From assembly GCA_027627225.1 (NCBI GenBank), contig CM051033.1:11314558-11378557 (forward strand): a DNA stretch of 64,000 nucleotides. Reading direction: 5' to 3'. Positions within the stretch are counted from its first letter, which is position 1. Every line of letters starts with the position of its first letter. The notes under the pieces were generated by a model, which did no database searches, was not told where the DNA came from, and saw only the letters and a list, made by a program, of their open reading frames with translations. The translations under genes were made by a program, and so were the position numbers. This document shows positions 30,862 through 43,183 of this stretch, piece after piece. The DNA is from Congeria kusceri (Eukaryota; Mollusca; Bivalvia; Myida; Dreissenidae).

Positions 30862-33800
30862 TGGGAGTTATTAGTGGGTGGTTCGGGTTGGAGTAGGTTA
30901 TGTACCTGAGAGATAATAGTTGGTAGTTCGGGTTGGGGTAGGTTATGTACCTGAGAGTAAATAGTTGGTGGTTCGGGTTGAGGTAGTTTATGTACCTGAG
31001 AGTTAATAGTTGGTGGTTCGGGTTGGGGTAGGTTATGTACCTGGGAGTTAGTAGTTGGTGGATCGGGTTGTAGTAGGTTATGTACCTGGGAGTTAATAGT
31101 TGGTGGTTCATGTTGGGGTAGTTTATGTACCTGAGAGTTAATAGTTGGTGGTTCGGGTTGGGGTAGGTTATGTACCTGGGAGTTAATAGTTGGTGGTTCG
31201 GGTTGTAGTAGGGTATGTACCTGGGAGTTAATAGTTGGTAGTTCGGGTTGGTGTAGGTAATGTACCTGGGAGTTAATAGTTGGTGGATCGGGTTGGGGTA
31301 GGTTATGTACCTGGGAGTTAATAGCTGTTGGTTCGGGTTGGGGAAGGTTATATACCTGGGAGTTAATAGTCGGTGGTTCGGGTTTGGGTAGGTTATGTAC
31401 CTGAGAGTTAATAGTTGGTGGTTCGGGTTGGCGTAGGTCATGTACCTGAGAGTTAATAGTTGGTGGTTCGGCTTGGGGTAGGTTATGTACCTGGGACTTA
31501 ATAGTTGGTGGTTCGGGTTGTAGTAGGTTATGAACCTGGGAGTTAGTAGTTGGTGGTACGGGCGGTAGGTAATGTACATGAGAGTTAATAGTTGGTGGAT
31601 CGGGTTGCGGTAGGTTATGTACCTGGGAGTTAATAGTTGGTGGTTCGGGTTGGAGTAGATTATGCAACTGGTAGTTTATAGTTTCTGGTGTGGGTTGGGG
31701 TAGGTTATGCACGTCATAGTTAATAGTTGGTGGTTCGGGTTGGGGAAGGTTATGTACATTAGAGTTAATAGTTGGTGGTTTGGGTTGCAGTAGGTTAAGT
31801 ACCTGGGAGTTAATAGCTGGTGGATCGGGTTGGGGTATGTACCTGGGAATTAATAGTTGGTGGTTCGGGTTGGGGCAGGTTATGTACCTGAGAATAAATA
31901 CTTGGTGGTTCGGGTTGGGGTAGGTTATGTACCTGGGAGTTAATAGTTGGTGGTTCGGGTTGAGGTAGGTTATGTACCTTGGAGTTAATAGCTGGTGGTT
32001 CGGGTTGGGGTAGGTTATGTACCTGGGAGTTAATAGTTGGTGGTTTGGGTTGGGGTAGGTTATGTACCTGGGAGTTAATAGTTGGTGGTTCATGTTGGGG
32101 TAGTTTATGTACCTGAGAGTTAATAGTTGGTGGTTCGGGTTGGGGTAGGTTATGTACCTGGGAGTAAATAGTTGGTGGTTCGGGTTGCAGTAGGGTATGT
32201 ACCTGGGAGTTAATAGTTGGTAGTTCGGGTTGGGGTAGGTAATGTACCTGGGAGTTAATAGTTGGTGGATCGGGTTGGGGTACATTATGTACCTGGGAGT
32301 TAATAGCTGGTGGTTCGGGTTGTAGTAGGGTATGTACCTGGGAGTTAATAGTTGGTGGTTCGGGTTGCAGTAGGTTATGTACCTGAGAGTCAATAGTTGG
32401 TGGTTCGGGTTGGGGTAGGTAATGTACCTGGGAGTTAATAGCTGGTGGATCGGGTTGGGGTAAGTTATGTACCTAGGAGTTAATAGTTGGTGGTTCGAGT
32501 TGGGGAAGGTTATATACCTGGGAGTTAATAGTTGGTGGTTCGGGTTTGGGTAGGTTATGTACCTGAGAATTAATAGTTGGTGGTTCGGGTTGGCGTAGGT
32601 CATGTACCTGAGAGTTAATAGTTGGTGGTTCGGCTTGGGGTAGGTTATGTACCTGGGACTTAATAGTTGGTGGTTCGGGTTGTAGTAGGTTATGAACCTG
32701 GGAGTTTGTAGTTGGTGGTACGGGCAGTAGGTAATGTACATGAGAGTTAATAGTTGGTGGATCGGTTTGCGGTAGGTTATGTACATGAGAGTTAATAGTT
32801 GGTGGTTCGGGTTGGGGTAGGTTATGTACCTGGGAGTTAATAGTTGGTGGTTCGGGTTGGAGTAGATTATGCAACTGGTAGTTTATAGTTTCTGGTGTGG
32901 GTTGGGGTAGGTTATGTATCTCATAGTTAATAGTTGGTGGTTCGCGTTGGGGAAGGCTATGTACATTAGAGTTAATAGTTGGTGGCTTGGGTTGCAGTAG
33001 GTTAAGTACCTGGGAGTTAATAGCTGGTGGTTCGGGTTGGGGTATGTACCTGGGAATTAATAGTTGGTGGTTCGGGTTGGGGTATGTAATGTACCTGAGA
33101 GTTAATACTTGGTGGTTCGGGTTGGGGTAGGTTATGTACCTGGGAGTTAATAGTTGGTGGTTCGGGTTGAGGTAGGTTATGTACCTTGGAGTTAATAGCT
33201 GGTGGTTCGGGTTGGGGTAGGTTATGTACCTGGGAGTTAATAGTTTGTGGTTTGGGTTGGGGTAAGTTATGTACCTGGTAGTTAATAGTTGGTGGTTCGG
33301 GTTGGGGTATGTACCTGGGAGTTAATAGTTGGTGGTTCGGGTTGGGGTAGGTTATGTACCTGAGAGTTAATACTTGGTGGTTCGGGTTGGGGTAGGTTAT
33401 GTACCTTGTAGTTAATAGTTGGTGGTTCGGGTTGAGGTAGGTTATGTACCTTGTAGTTAATAGTTGGTGGTTCGGGTTGAGGTAGGTTATGTTCCTTAGA
33501 GTTAATCGCTGGTGGTTCGGGTTGGGGTAGGTTATGTACCTTGGAGTTAATAGCTGGTGGTTCGGGTTGGGGTAGGTTATGTACCTGGGAGTTAATAGTT
33601 TGTGGTTTGGGTTGGGGTAAGTTATGTGCCTGGTAGTTAATAGTTGGTGGTTCGGGTTGGGGTATGTACCTGGGAGTTAATAGTTGGTGGTTCGGGTTGG
33701 GGTAGGTTATGTACCTGAGAGTTAATACTTGGTGGTTCGGGTTGGGGTAGGTTATGTACCTTGTAGTTAATAGTTGGTGGTTCGGGTTGAGGTAGGTTAT

Positions 33801-34957
33801 GTACCTTAGAGTTAATCGCTGGTGGTTCGGGTTGGGGTAGGTTATGTACCTGGGAGTTAATAGTTGGTGGTTTGGGTTGGGGTAGGTTATGTACCTGGGA
33901 GTTAATAGTTGGTGGTTCGGGTTGTGTTATGTACCTGGGAGTTAACAGTTGGTGGTTCGGGTTGTAGTTGATTATGTACCTGGAAGTTAATAGTTGGTGG
34001 TTCGGGTTGTTGTAGGTTATGTACCTGAGAGTTAATAGTTGGTGGTTCGGGTTGGGGTAGGTTATGTACCTGATAGTTAATAGTTGGTGGTTGGGGTTGC
34101 AGTAGGTTATGTACCTGGGAGTTAATAGTTGGTGGTTCGGGTTGAGGTAGGTTATGTACCTCGGAGTTAATAGTTGATGGTTCGGGTTGGGGTAGGTTAT
34201 GTACCTGGGAGTTAATAGTTGGTGGTTCGGGTTGGAGTAGATTATGCAACTGGTAGTTTATAGTTTCTGGTGTGGGTTGGGGTAGGTTATGTACCTGAGA
34301 GTTAATAGTTGGTGGTTCGGGTTGCAGTAGGTTAAGTACCTGGGAGTTAATAGTTGGTGGCTCGGGTTGGGGTATGTACCTCGGAGTTAATAGTTGGTGG
34401 TTCGGGTTGGGGTAGGTTATGTACCTGAGAGTTAATACTTGGTAGTTGGGGTTGGGGAAGGTTATGTACCTGAGAGTTAATAGTTGGTAGTTCGGGTTGA
34501 GGTAGGTTATGTACCTCGGAGTTAATAGTTGGTGGTTCGGCTTGGGGTAGGTATGTACCTGAGAGTTAATAGTTGGTGGATCGGGTTGGGGTAGGTCATT
34601 TGCCTGGGAGTTAATAGTTGGTGGTTCGGGTTGGGGTAGGCTATGTACCTGGGAGTTAATAATTGGTGGGTCGGGTAGGGGTAGGTTATGTACCTGGGAG
34701 TTAATAGTGGGTGGTTCGGGTTGTGGTAGGTTATGTACACGAGAGTTAATAGTCGGTGGCTCGGGTTGGGGTAGGTTATGTACCTGGGAGTTTATAGTTT
34801 GTGGTTCGTGTTGGGGTAGGTTATGTACCTGGGAGTTAATAGTTGGTGGTTTGGGTTGTAGTAGGTTATGTACCTGGAAGTTAATAGTTGGTGGTTCGGG
34901 TTGAGGTAGGTTATGTACGTGGGAGTTAATAGTTGGTGGTTCGGGGTGGGGTAGATT
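30862..34957. repeat. 45-bp minisatellite, about 90 copies (4.1 kb)
   Basis: The unit is GAGTTAATAGTTGGTGGTTC, then GGGTTGGGGTAGGTTATGTA, then CCTGG. Because 45 is 15 codons and the minus strand of the unit has no stop in two frames, minus-strand frames of up to 650 codons appear (INSQVHNLPQPEPPT and TPRYITYPNPNHQLL repeats). There is no flanking unique coding sequence and no splice structure, so I treat these as artefacts. Longer-period structure is present: a variant unit (CTGGTAGTTTATAGTTTCTG) recurs at about 31670, 32874 and 34251, and CGGGCGGTAGGTAATGTACA-type variants at 31559 and 32719, indicating segmental duplications of about 1.2-1.4 kb. Confidence 0.95.
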
Positions 34958-35079
34958 TGTACGAGTTTTATGATAATCAAATGCATCTAACATGTTGTGG
35001 TTGAATAAAGATTTTGTTCCGAAGTTAACATATTATATACTTGTTTATGCCAATGTATCGTAATGTTTAAACTAGAGTG

Positions 35080-37150
35080 ATTACTTGTGCATGGAAAAAG
35101 TGCGCACACACCACATTTAATTTCATTCATAAAAGTCTCCACAAATCAGAGAAGCGTTCTAAACATTAACCACAACCCGCGGTACAACACACGTGTGAAA
35201 GGGGCGTTACAAAAGTAACATTTAGATAGTGGTCGGTTGGGCCTAAATTAAAATTAAGTTTGTTTGCCCTTTACCGACCGACCCACAAAAAAGCCGCCGA
35301 CTCAAAAAAATTTATTGCAAAATCTGCGGTAGAGGTCTAATTATTTTTTTATTTTTTTATATTTTCTTGCTTTCAATTTCGTATTTTTTTTTCGCTCACA
35401 GCTTTCATAGGCTACAATGTTGATGATTAAGGCGCTTGAACAAAAGAGTATAATGCGTTTGAGAATGAAAACAAGCTCCTAGTGACCGGATACTAGTAGA
35501 CATAGTTTGTTCCACGTTTTGTCGTGTACCACCGTTCGACGTATGACGTCATCATCTGTGTATAGAATTACGTTTTGTTTCAAGGTTAGATACCAGTCAA
35601 TAGTAGGGTGGTCCCCTTAAAAGTTGTCCGTATATGAAATAGTTCGTTTTTTCTTCTGTCAAAGAAAGAGACATTTTGCATAACAGTCAGTGGTTTAAAT
35701 GGTTATTTCCTGAAAACATGTCTTTGGTGCATTTTGATGTATCATGCCACCGAATTACTTGAAAATTTGAATATTCTGCAGTTTATGTATAGGCAGCACC
35801 TGCTTTTGTCCAAATCGCGAGTGTTTCTTACGGGTGTCGTCAATCAATTTTTTTTAAATTTTGACTCGCAATATCTGAATCTGAATCAAAGAAAAGTGGC
35901 GAACGATGCCAGGAGATTTTGCTGTTTAACAATGGGACTACATGGTGATTTGATTTACCTGTTTCTTACCTTCAGCGTGTTACCGTAGTTAAATTCAAAA
36001 AATAAATATGAAATTCAAAAAGTTGAAACAAGTAAAACGTGGGATGATGTATTTATGATATATTGTGCGTGGTAGAACAAGAAAATTACCGACAAAGTTT
36101 CGATTTCAGTTAGCAAATCAACAAGTGGATGTGCAGAAAAGTTTCACCCTGATATTAACATAAAAGTGTATGTCAATACTGGCTTTGTTAAGGAATAAAT
36201 CATCTATCAGCAACCAAAATTTTACATATGATACTAGTAACTGTTCTTTGTTAAACTGTCATTTACAACAACACAGTTTATATTTGAGAGGACAGAGACA
36301 TGCGAGTTAACAACATTTCTGATTTTCTTATTTGTGACATTTTTATCAGCTTATTTTTAATTTTCAATTCATTGATTTGACATTTTTTTAGTCAAACAGT
36401 ATGTATTTGTACTGTATTAATATGAGTGTGACTGTCTAGTAAGTTCAGCCATTGATAATAATACACATGTTTTCTTGTCCGACAGTATGTATCTATGCGC
36501 TGTATTAATTAACATGCGTGTCTAATCAATTCAGACATTGGTATCAAATAGAATACATGTACTTCACAATTTGTTTTTAAAGCATTGCATATTCTATTTT
36601 ATGTTATGTACCTTATTAAAGCCAGCTTTACCATGTATAATCTCGGTTGTATCAATCAAGATGAAGAAAGTAATTGTGATTTTTAAACAAAGATTCAATT
36701 ATAATGTATTGCTGTTTAAATGACGACATTCATGTATGACAAAGATTAAAATCTCGTAATAAAATAAAATATTTTTCCTAAAGGGCAAACAAAAGATTTT
36801 TTAAGTTAGGCCTTGCTTCTGTTTCACTAATCGAATTGCTGAAAGATAACCAACTGAATCTCACTACTTAGCTTACTCAAATAATGCTTTATAGTTCGAT
36901 GACCAACTCGCAATTATCGCCGAAGGTAGTACAAAAAGTACACAGCCTATTTGAAAAGTTCACAGTGCAGGAAAAGATTGGAATGGATGGTCCAACACAT
37001 TTGTATCAGCCCATGCTGTTAAAAATAGCTCCACGTTATTTATGAATGAAATTGTTTTCACCGCCGAGTGCGATCAATTGTTTAGTAGTAAAATCATTGA
37101 CACGGAGTAACAATCTGAATATCCCATCGAATTCCAAGGTACGACTAAAT
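35080..37150. repeat. Duplicated segment, copy 2 (paralogous to 22500-23430), interrupted
   Basis: The left part (35080-35220) and right part (36815-37150) align in order to 22500-23430. The material between them (about 35231-36813) is absent from copy 1 and looks like a transposon insertion. No coding content is recognised. Confidence 0.6.
35240..36812. mobile_element. 1.57-kb TIR element inserted in the duplicated segment
   Basis: The left end GGCCTAAATTAAAATTAAGT followed by TTGTTTGCCCTTTA pairs with the right end, which reads TAAAGGGCAAACAAAAGATT and then TTTTAAGTTAGGCC. That gives imperfect terminal repeats of about 33 bp. GGTCGG and ACCGACCGACCC sequences just outside and inside the left end may extend the inverted repeat. 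Internal open frames (for example 35734-35988) show no transposase motif, so it is non-autonomous. Confidence 0.6.
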
Positions 37151-37569
37151 GTTTATTTATCGATTGTTTTGTCTACAATATAATGTTTAGTTATACGAAA
37201 ACGCTTAATAGATACAATTCGCGGAGAGGAGGGACACAAAATGGACATGTATTAATACAAAACGTGCAATCTCGGGTTTATTATAAATGCCATAGACTAA
37301 CTATTTTTCCAGAATTGTATAATATAATAATGAACACATAAACATTCAAAGAAGTCGATTACGGGTAGCCGACTAGATCTTGTGTCTATAAATTGTGTCG
37401 CCGGACAAAGAGCACCAACATTTGTTCAGTCGTGATTCAGTAGATCGCGATCAAGGAACATGTCATGATTGCTTGTTAAGAATATGTACTTAAAATTTTT
37501 TACGCTGCTAACATACTCTTCATCCTCAGCCACCTACGGTCCCTATAATTATATTTGATCTTTACCACC
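37150..37569. other. Interval with no identified gene
   Basis: Non-coding by eye. It joins the duplicated segment to the 29-bp minisatellite. Confidence 0.4.
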
Positions 37570-40500
37570 CTTCCCCCAACAAGCCTGCCTGGTAAACCCC
37601 TCCCTGAACAGACTACATAGTACATCCTTTCCTCAACCAGCCTACCTGCTATACCCCATCCCTCAACCAGCCTACCTGGTATACCCCTCCCTCAACCCAG
37701 CCTACCTGGTAAACCCTTCCTTCAACCAGCCTACCTGGTATACCCCTCTCTCAACCAGCCTACCTGGTATACCTTCCCTCAACCAGCCTACCTGGTATAC
37801 CCCTCCCTCAACCAGCCTACCTGGTATACCCATCCCTCAACCAGCCTACCTGGTATACCCCTCCCTCAACCAGCCTACCTGGTATACCCTTCCCTGAACC
37901 AGCCTACCTGGTATACAGGTCTCTCAACCAGCCTACCTGGTATACCCTTCCCTCAACCAGCCTACCTGGTATACCACTCCCCTAACCAGCCTACCTGGTA
38001 TACCCCTCCCTCAACCAGCCTACCGGGTATACCACTCCCTAAACCAGCCTACCTGGTATACAACTCCCTCAACCAGCCTACCTGGTATACCCCTCTCTCA
38101 ACCAGCCTACCTGGTATACACTCCCTCAACCAGCCTACCTGGCATACTCCTCCCTCAACGAGCCTACCTGGTATACCACTCCATCAACCAGCCTACCTGG
38201 TATACCCCTCCCTCAACCAGCCTACCTGGTTTACCATTCCCCTAACCAGCCTACCTGGTATACCCCTCTCTCAACCAGCCTACCTGGTATACCACTCCCT
38301 CAACCAGCCTACCTGGTTTACCACTCCCCTAACCAGCCTGCCTGGTATACCCCTCCCTCAACCAGCCTACCTGGTATACCACTCCCCTAACCAGACGACC
38401 AGGTATACCCCTGCATCAACTAGTCGACCTGGTTTACCCCCCCCAATCAACCAGCCCGGCCAATATACGACCTGGTTTACCCCCCAATCAACCAGCCCAC
38501 CCAATATACCCCTCCATAAACCATCCCACTTGGGATAGCCTTCCATCAACCAGCCCATTTGGTATACCCCTCCATCAAACTGCCCACCTGGTATACACCT
38601 CCATCAACCAGCCCACCTGGTATACCCTTTCATCAACCAGCCCACCAAGTATACCCCTCCATTAACCGGCCCACCTGGTATACCCTTCCATCAACCAGCC
38701 CACCTAGTATACCCCTCCATCAACTAGCCCACTGGTTTACCCCTCAATCAACCAGCCCACCTTGTATACCCCTCCATCAACCAGCCCACCTGGTATACTC
38801 CTCCATCAAACAGCCCACCAAGTATACCCGTCAATCAACCAGCCCACCTGGTATACCCCTCAATCAACCAGCCCACCTAGATTACCCTCCATCAACTAGC
38901 CCACCTAGTACACCCCTGAATCAACCAGTCCACCTGGTATACCCCTCAATCAACCAGCCCACTTTGTATAGCCCTTCATCAACCAGCCCACCTGGTTAAC
39001 GTCACCATCAACCAGCCCACCTAGTATTCCCCTCCCTCAACCAGCACACCTGGTATACCCCTCCATCAACCAGCCCACCTGGTATACCCCTCCCTCAACC
39101 GGCACACCTAGTATACCCCTCCCTCAACCAGCACACCTGGTATACCCCTCCCTCAACCAGCCTACCTGGTATACCACTCCCCTAACCAGACGACCAGGTA
39201 TACCCCTGCATCAACTAGTCGACCTGGTTTACCCCCCCAATCAACCAGCCCGGCCAATATACGACCTGGTTTACCCCCCAATCAACCAGCCCACCCAATA
39301 TACCCCTCCATAAACCATCCCACTTGGGATAGCCTTCCATCAACCAGCCCATTTGGTATACCCCTCCATCAAACTGCCCACCTGGTATACACCTCCATCA
39401 ACCAGCCCACCTGGTATACCCTTTCATCAACCAGCCCACCAAGTATACCCCTCCATTGACCGGCCCACCTGGTATACCCTTCCATCAACCAGCCCACCTA
39501 GTATACCCCTCCATCAACTAGCCCACTGGTTTACCCCTCAATCAACCAGCCCACCTTGTATACCCCTCCATCAACCAGCCCACCTGGTATACTCCTCCAT
39601 CAAACAGCCCACCAAGTATACCCGTCAATCAACCAGCCCACCTGGTATACCCCTCAATCAACCAGCCCACCTAGATTACCCCTCCATCAACTAGCCCACC
39701 TAGTACACCCCTGAATCAACCAGTCCACCTGGTATACCCCTCAATCAACCAGCCCACTTTGTATAGCCCTTCATCAACCAGCCCACCTGGTTAACGTCAC
39801 CATCAACCAGCCCACCTAGTATTCCCCTCCCTCAACCAGCACACCTGGTATACCCCTCCATCAACCAGCCCACCTGGTATACCCCTCCCTCAACCGGCAC
39901 ACCTAGTATACCCCTCCCTCAACCAGCACACCTGGTATACCCCTCCCTCAACCAGCACACCTGGTATACCCCTCCATCAACCAGCCCACCTGGGGAACCC
40001 AACCATCAACCAGCCCAACTAGTATACCCCTTCATCAAACAGCCCACCTGATATACCCATACATCAACAAGCCCACCTGGTATACCCCTTCATCAACCAG
40101 CCCATCTAGTATACCCCTCCATTAAACAGCCCACCCAGTACACCCCTCCATCAAACAGCCCACCTGGTATACCCCGACATCAACCAGCCCACCTGGTATA
40201 CCCATTCATCAACCAGCCCATCGAGTATACCCCTCCATCAAGCAGCCCGCCTGGTATACCCCTCCATCAAACAGTCCACCTGGTATACCCTTCCATCACC
40301 CAGCCCAACTAGTATACCCCTCCATCAAACACCCCACCTGGTATACCCCTCCATCAACCAGCGCACCTGGTATACACCTCCATCAAACAGCCCACCTAGT
40401 ATGCCCCCCCATCAACCAGCCCACCTGGTATTGCCCTCCATCAAACTGCCCACCTGGTATACCCCTCCATCAACCAGCCCACCTAGTATACCCTTTCATC

Positions 40501-42262
40501 AACCAGCCCACCAAGTATACCCCTCCATTAACCGGCCCACCTGGTATACTCTTCCATCAACCAGCCCACCTAGTATACCCCTCCATCAACTAGCCCACTG
40601 GTTTACCGCTCAATCAACCAGCCCACCTTGTATACCCCTCCATCAACCAGCCCACCTGGTATACCCCTCCATCAAACAGCCCAACTATTATACCCGTCAA
40701 TCAACCGGCCCACCTGGTATACCCCTCAATCAACCAGCCCACCTAGTTTACCCCTCCATCAACTAGCCCACCTAGTACACCCTGAATCAACCAGTCCACC
40801 TGGTATACCCCTCAATCAACCAGCCCACTTTGTATACCCCTTCATCAACCAGCCCACCTGGTTAACGTCACCATCAACCAGCCCACCTAGTATACCCCTC
40901 CCTCAACCAGCACACCTGGTATACCCCTCCATCAACCAGTCCACATGGTATACCCCTCCCTCAACCAGCCCACCTGGTATAACCCTCCATCAACCAGCCC
41001 ACCTGGGGAACCCAACCATCAACCAGCCCACCTAGTGTACCCCTTCATCAAACAGCCCACCTGGTATACCCCTACATCAACCAGCCCACCTGGTATACCC
41101 CTTCATCAACCAGCCCATCTAGTATATCCCTCCATTAAACAGCCCACCGAGTACACCCCTCCATCAAACAGCCCACCTGGTATACCCCGACATCAACCAG
41201 CCCACCTGGTATACCCATTCATCAACCAGCCCATCGAGTATACCCCTCCATCAAGCCGCCCACCTGGTATACCCCTCCATCAAACAGTCCACATGGTATA
41301 CCCCTCCATCAACCAGCCCAACTAGTATACCCCACCATCAAACAGCCAACCTGATATACCCCTCCATCAAACACCCCACCTGGTATACCCCTCCATCAAC
41401 CAGCGCACCTAGTATACCCCTCCATCAAACAGCCCACCTAGTATGCCCCTCCATCAACCAGCCCACCTGGTATTGCCCTCCATCAAACTGCCCACCTGGT
41501 ATACCCCTCCATCAACCAGCCCACCTAGTATACCCTTTCATCCACCAGCCCACCAAGTATACCCCTACATTAACCGGCCCGCCTGGTATACTCTTCCATC
41601 AACCAGCCCACCTAGTATACCCCTCCATCAACTAGCCCACTGGTTTACCCCTCAATCAACCAGCCCACCTTGTATACCCCTCCATCAACCAGCCCACCTG
41701 GTGTACCCCACCATCAAACAGCCCACCTATTATACCCGTCAGTCAACCAGCCCACCTGGTATACCCCTCAATCAACCAGCCCACCTAGTTTACCCCTCCA
41801 TCAACTAGCCCACCTAGTACACCCCTGAATCAACCAGTCAACCTGGTATACCCCTCAATCAACCAGCCTACTTTGTATAGCCCTTCATCAACCAGCCCAC
41901 CTGGTTAACGTCACCATCAACCAGCCCACCTAGTGTACCGCTCCCTCAACCAGCACACCTGGTATACCCCTCCACCAACCAGTCCACCTGATATACCCCT
42001 CCATCAACCAGACCACCTGGTATATCCCTCCATCAACCAGCCCACCTGGGGAACCCAACCATCAACCAGCCCACCTAGTATACCCCTCCATCAAACAGCC
42101 CACCTGGTATACCCCTACATCAACCAGCCCACCTGGTATACCCCTTCATCAACCAGCCCATCTAGTATACCCCTCCATTAAACAGCCCACCCAGTACACC
42201 CCTCCATCAAACAGCACACCTGGTATACCCCTCCATCAACCAGCCCACCTGGAATAACCCTC
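37570..42262. repeat. 29-bp minisatellite, about 160 copies (4.7 kb)
   Basis: The unit is TGGTATACCCCTCCATCAAC then CAGCCCACC. The first roughly 800 bp use a CTCCCTCAACCAGCCTACC variant, the rest CTCCATCAACCAGCCCACC. Larger duplications are visible: a block beginning CGACCAGGTATACCCCTGCA occurs at about 38396 and again 795 bp later at 39191, and 40401 onward repeats at 41443 (offset 1042). The plus strand has few stops and three units make 29 codons, giving frames such as 38559-38999 that I do not consider genes. The right end runs straight into satellite array III. Confidence 0.95.
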
Positions 42263-43182
42263 CATCAACCAGCTCGATATTCGCGTTTAATATTTGAATG
42301 TCGATGTCAGAGCTGGCTCGATATTCGCCCCAGCTCGATATTCGCGTTTAATGTTTGAATGTCGATCTTATGGCTGGCTCGATATTTGCACCAGCTCGAT
42401 AATTGCGTTTAATGTTTGAATGTCGATCTCAGAGCTGGCTCGATATTCCCACCAGCTCGATATTCGCGTTTAATGTTTGAATGCCGATCTCAGAGCTGGC
42501 TCGATATTCGCACCTGCTCGATATTCGCGTTGAATGTTTGAACGTCGATCTGAGAGCTTTCTCGAAATTCGCACCAGCTCGATATTCGCGTTGAATGTTT
42601 GAATGCCGATCTCAGAGCTGGCTCGATATTCGCACCAGCTCGATATTCGCGTTTAATGTTTGAATGTCGATGTCAGAGCTGGCTCGATATTCGCACCAGC
42701 TCGATATTCGCGTTTAATGTTTGAATGTCGATGTCAGAGCTGGCTCGATATTCGCACCAGCTCGAAATTCGCGTTGAATGTTTGAATGTCGATGTCAGAG
42801 CTGGCTCGATATTCGCACCAGCTCGATATTTGCGTTTAATGTTTGAATGTCGATCTTAGAGCTGGCTCGATTTTCGCACCAGCTCGATATTCGCGTTTAA
42901 TATTTGAAGGTCCATCTCAGAGCTGGCTCGATATTCGCACCAGCTCGATATTCGCGTTTAATGTATGAATGTCGATCTCAGAGCTGGCTCGATATTGGCA
43001 CCAGGTCGATATTCGCGTTTAATGTTTGAATGTCGTTCTCAGAGCTGGCTCGATATTGGTACCAGCTCGATATTCGCGTTGAATATTTGAATGTCGATGT
43101 CAGAGCTGGCTCGAAATTCGCACCAGCTCGATTTTCGAATTTCGATCTTCGATTTTCGATGTCATTGCTAACTTCACAAACC
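42263..43182 (-). repeat. Satellite array III, 61-bp unit, about 14 copies, with terminus
   Basis: This is the same unit and orientation as array II. The right end leaves the satellite at about 43135 and finishes in the shared terminal sequence, which on the minus strand reads GGTTTGTGAAGTTAGCAATG and then ACATCGAAAATCGAAG. The LINE frame resumes at 43184. The left end is fused to the 29-bp minisatellite at the shared word ACCAGC. Confidence 0.95.
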
Positions 43183-43183
43183 T

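Larger units (their letters stand above)
2128..43182. mobile_element. Candidate 41-kb composite insertion bounded by inverted satellite arrays
   Basis: Seen: the left end (2128 onward) and right end (reading back from 43182) carry the same roughly 45-bp terminal sequence in inverted orientation. The left end reads GGTGCGTGAA, then GCAATGGCATCGAAAATC. The right end reads GGTTTGTGAA, then GCAATGACATCGAAAATC. Each end leads into 61-bp satellite units, and the LINE reading frame is interrupted between ND and EI exactly across this interval. Inferred: one outer insertion with foldback-like termini that contains, or later acquired, a transposase-like gene, a HEPN-NHL gene and several nested elements. 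The target duplication is not clean; TGA occurs at both borders (2125-2127 and 43183-43185). Repeated nested insertion or expansion inside a much smaller original element would give the same picture. Confidence 0.45.

Noticed and set aside
30803..34993. Minus-strand open frames of 258, 650 and 363 codons
   Set aside because: They are the translation of the 45-bp minisatellite in two frames. No unique coding sequence, splice pattern or start context is visible.
38559..42181. Proline/serine-rich plus-strand frames (SINQPTWYTPPSTSPP repeats)
   Set aside because: They are produced by the 29-bp minisatellite. They begin and end at unit variants, not at plausible gene borders.
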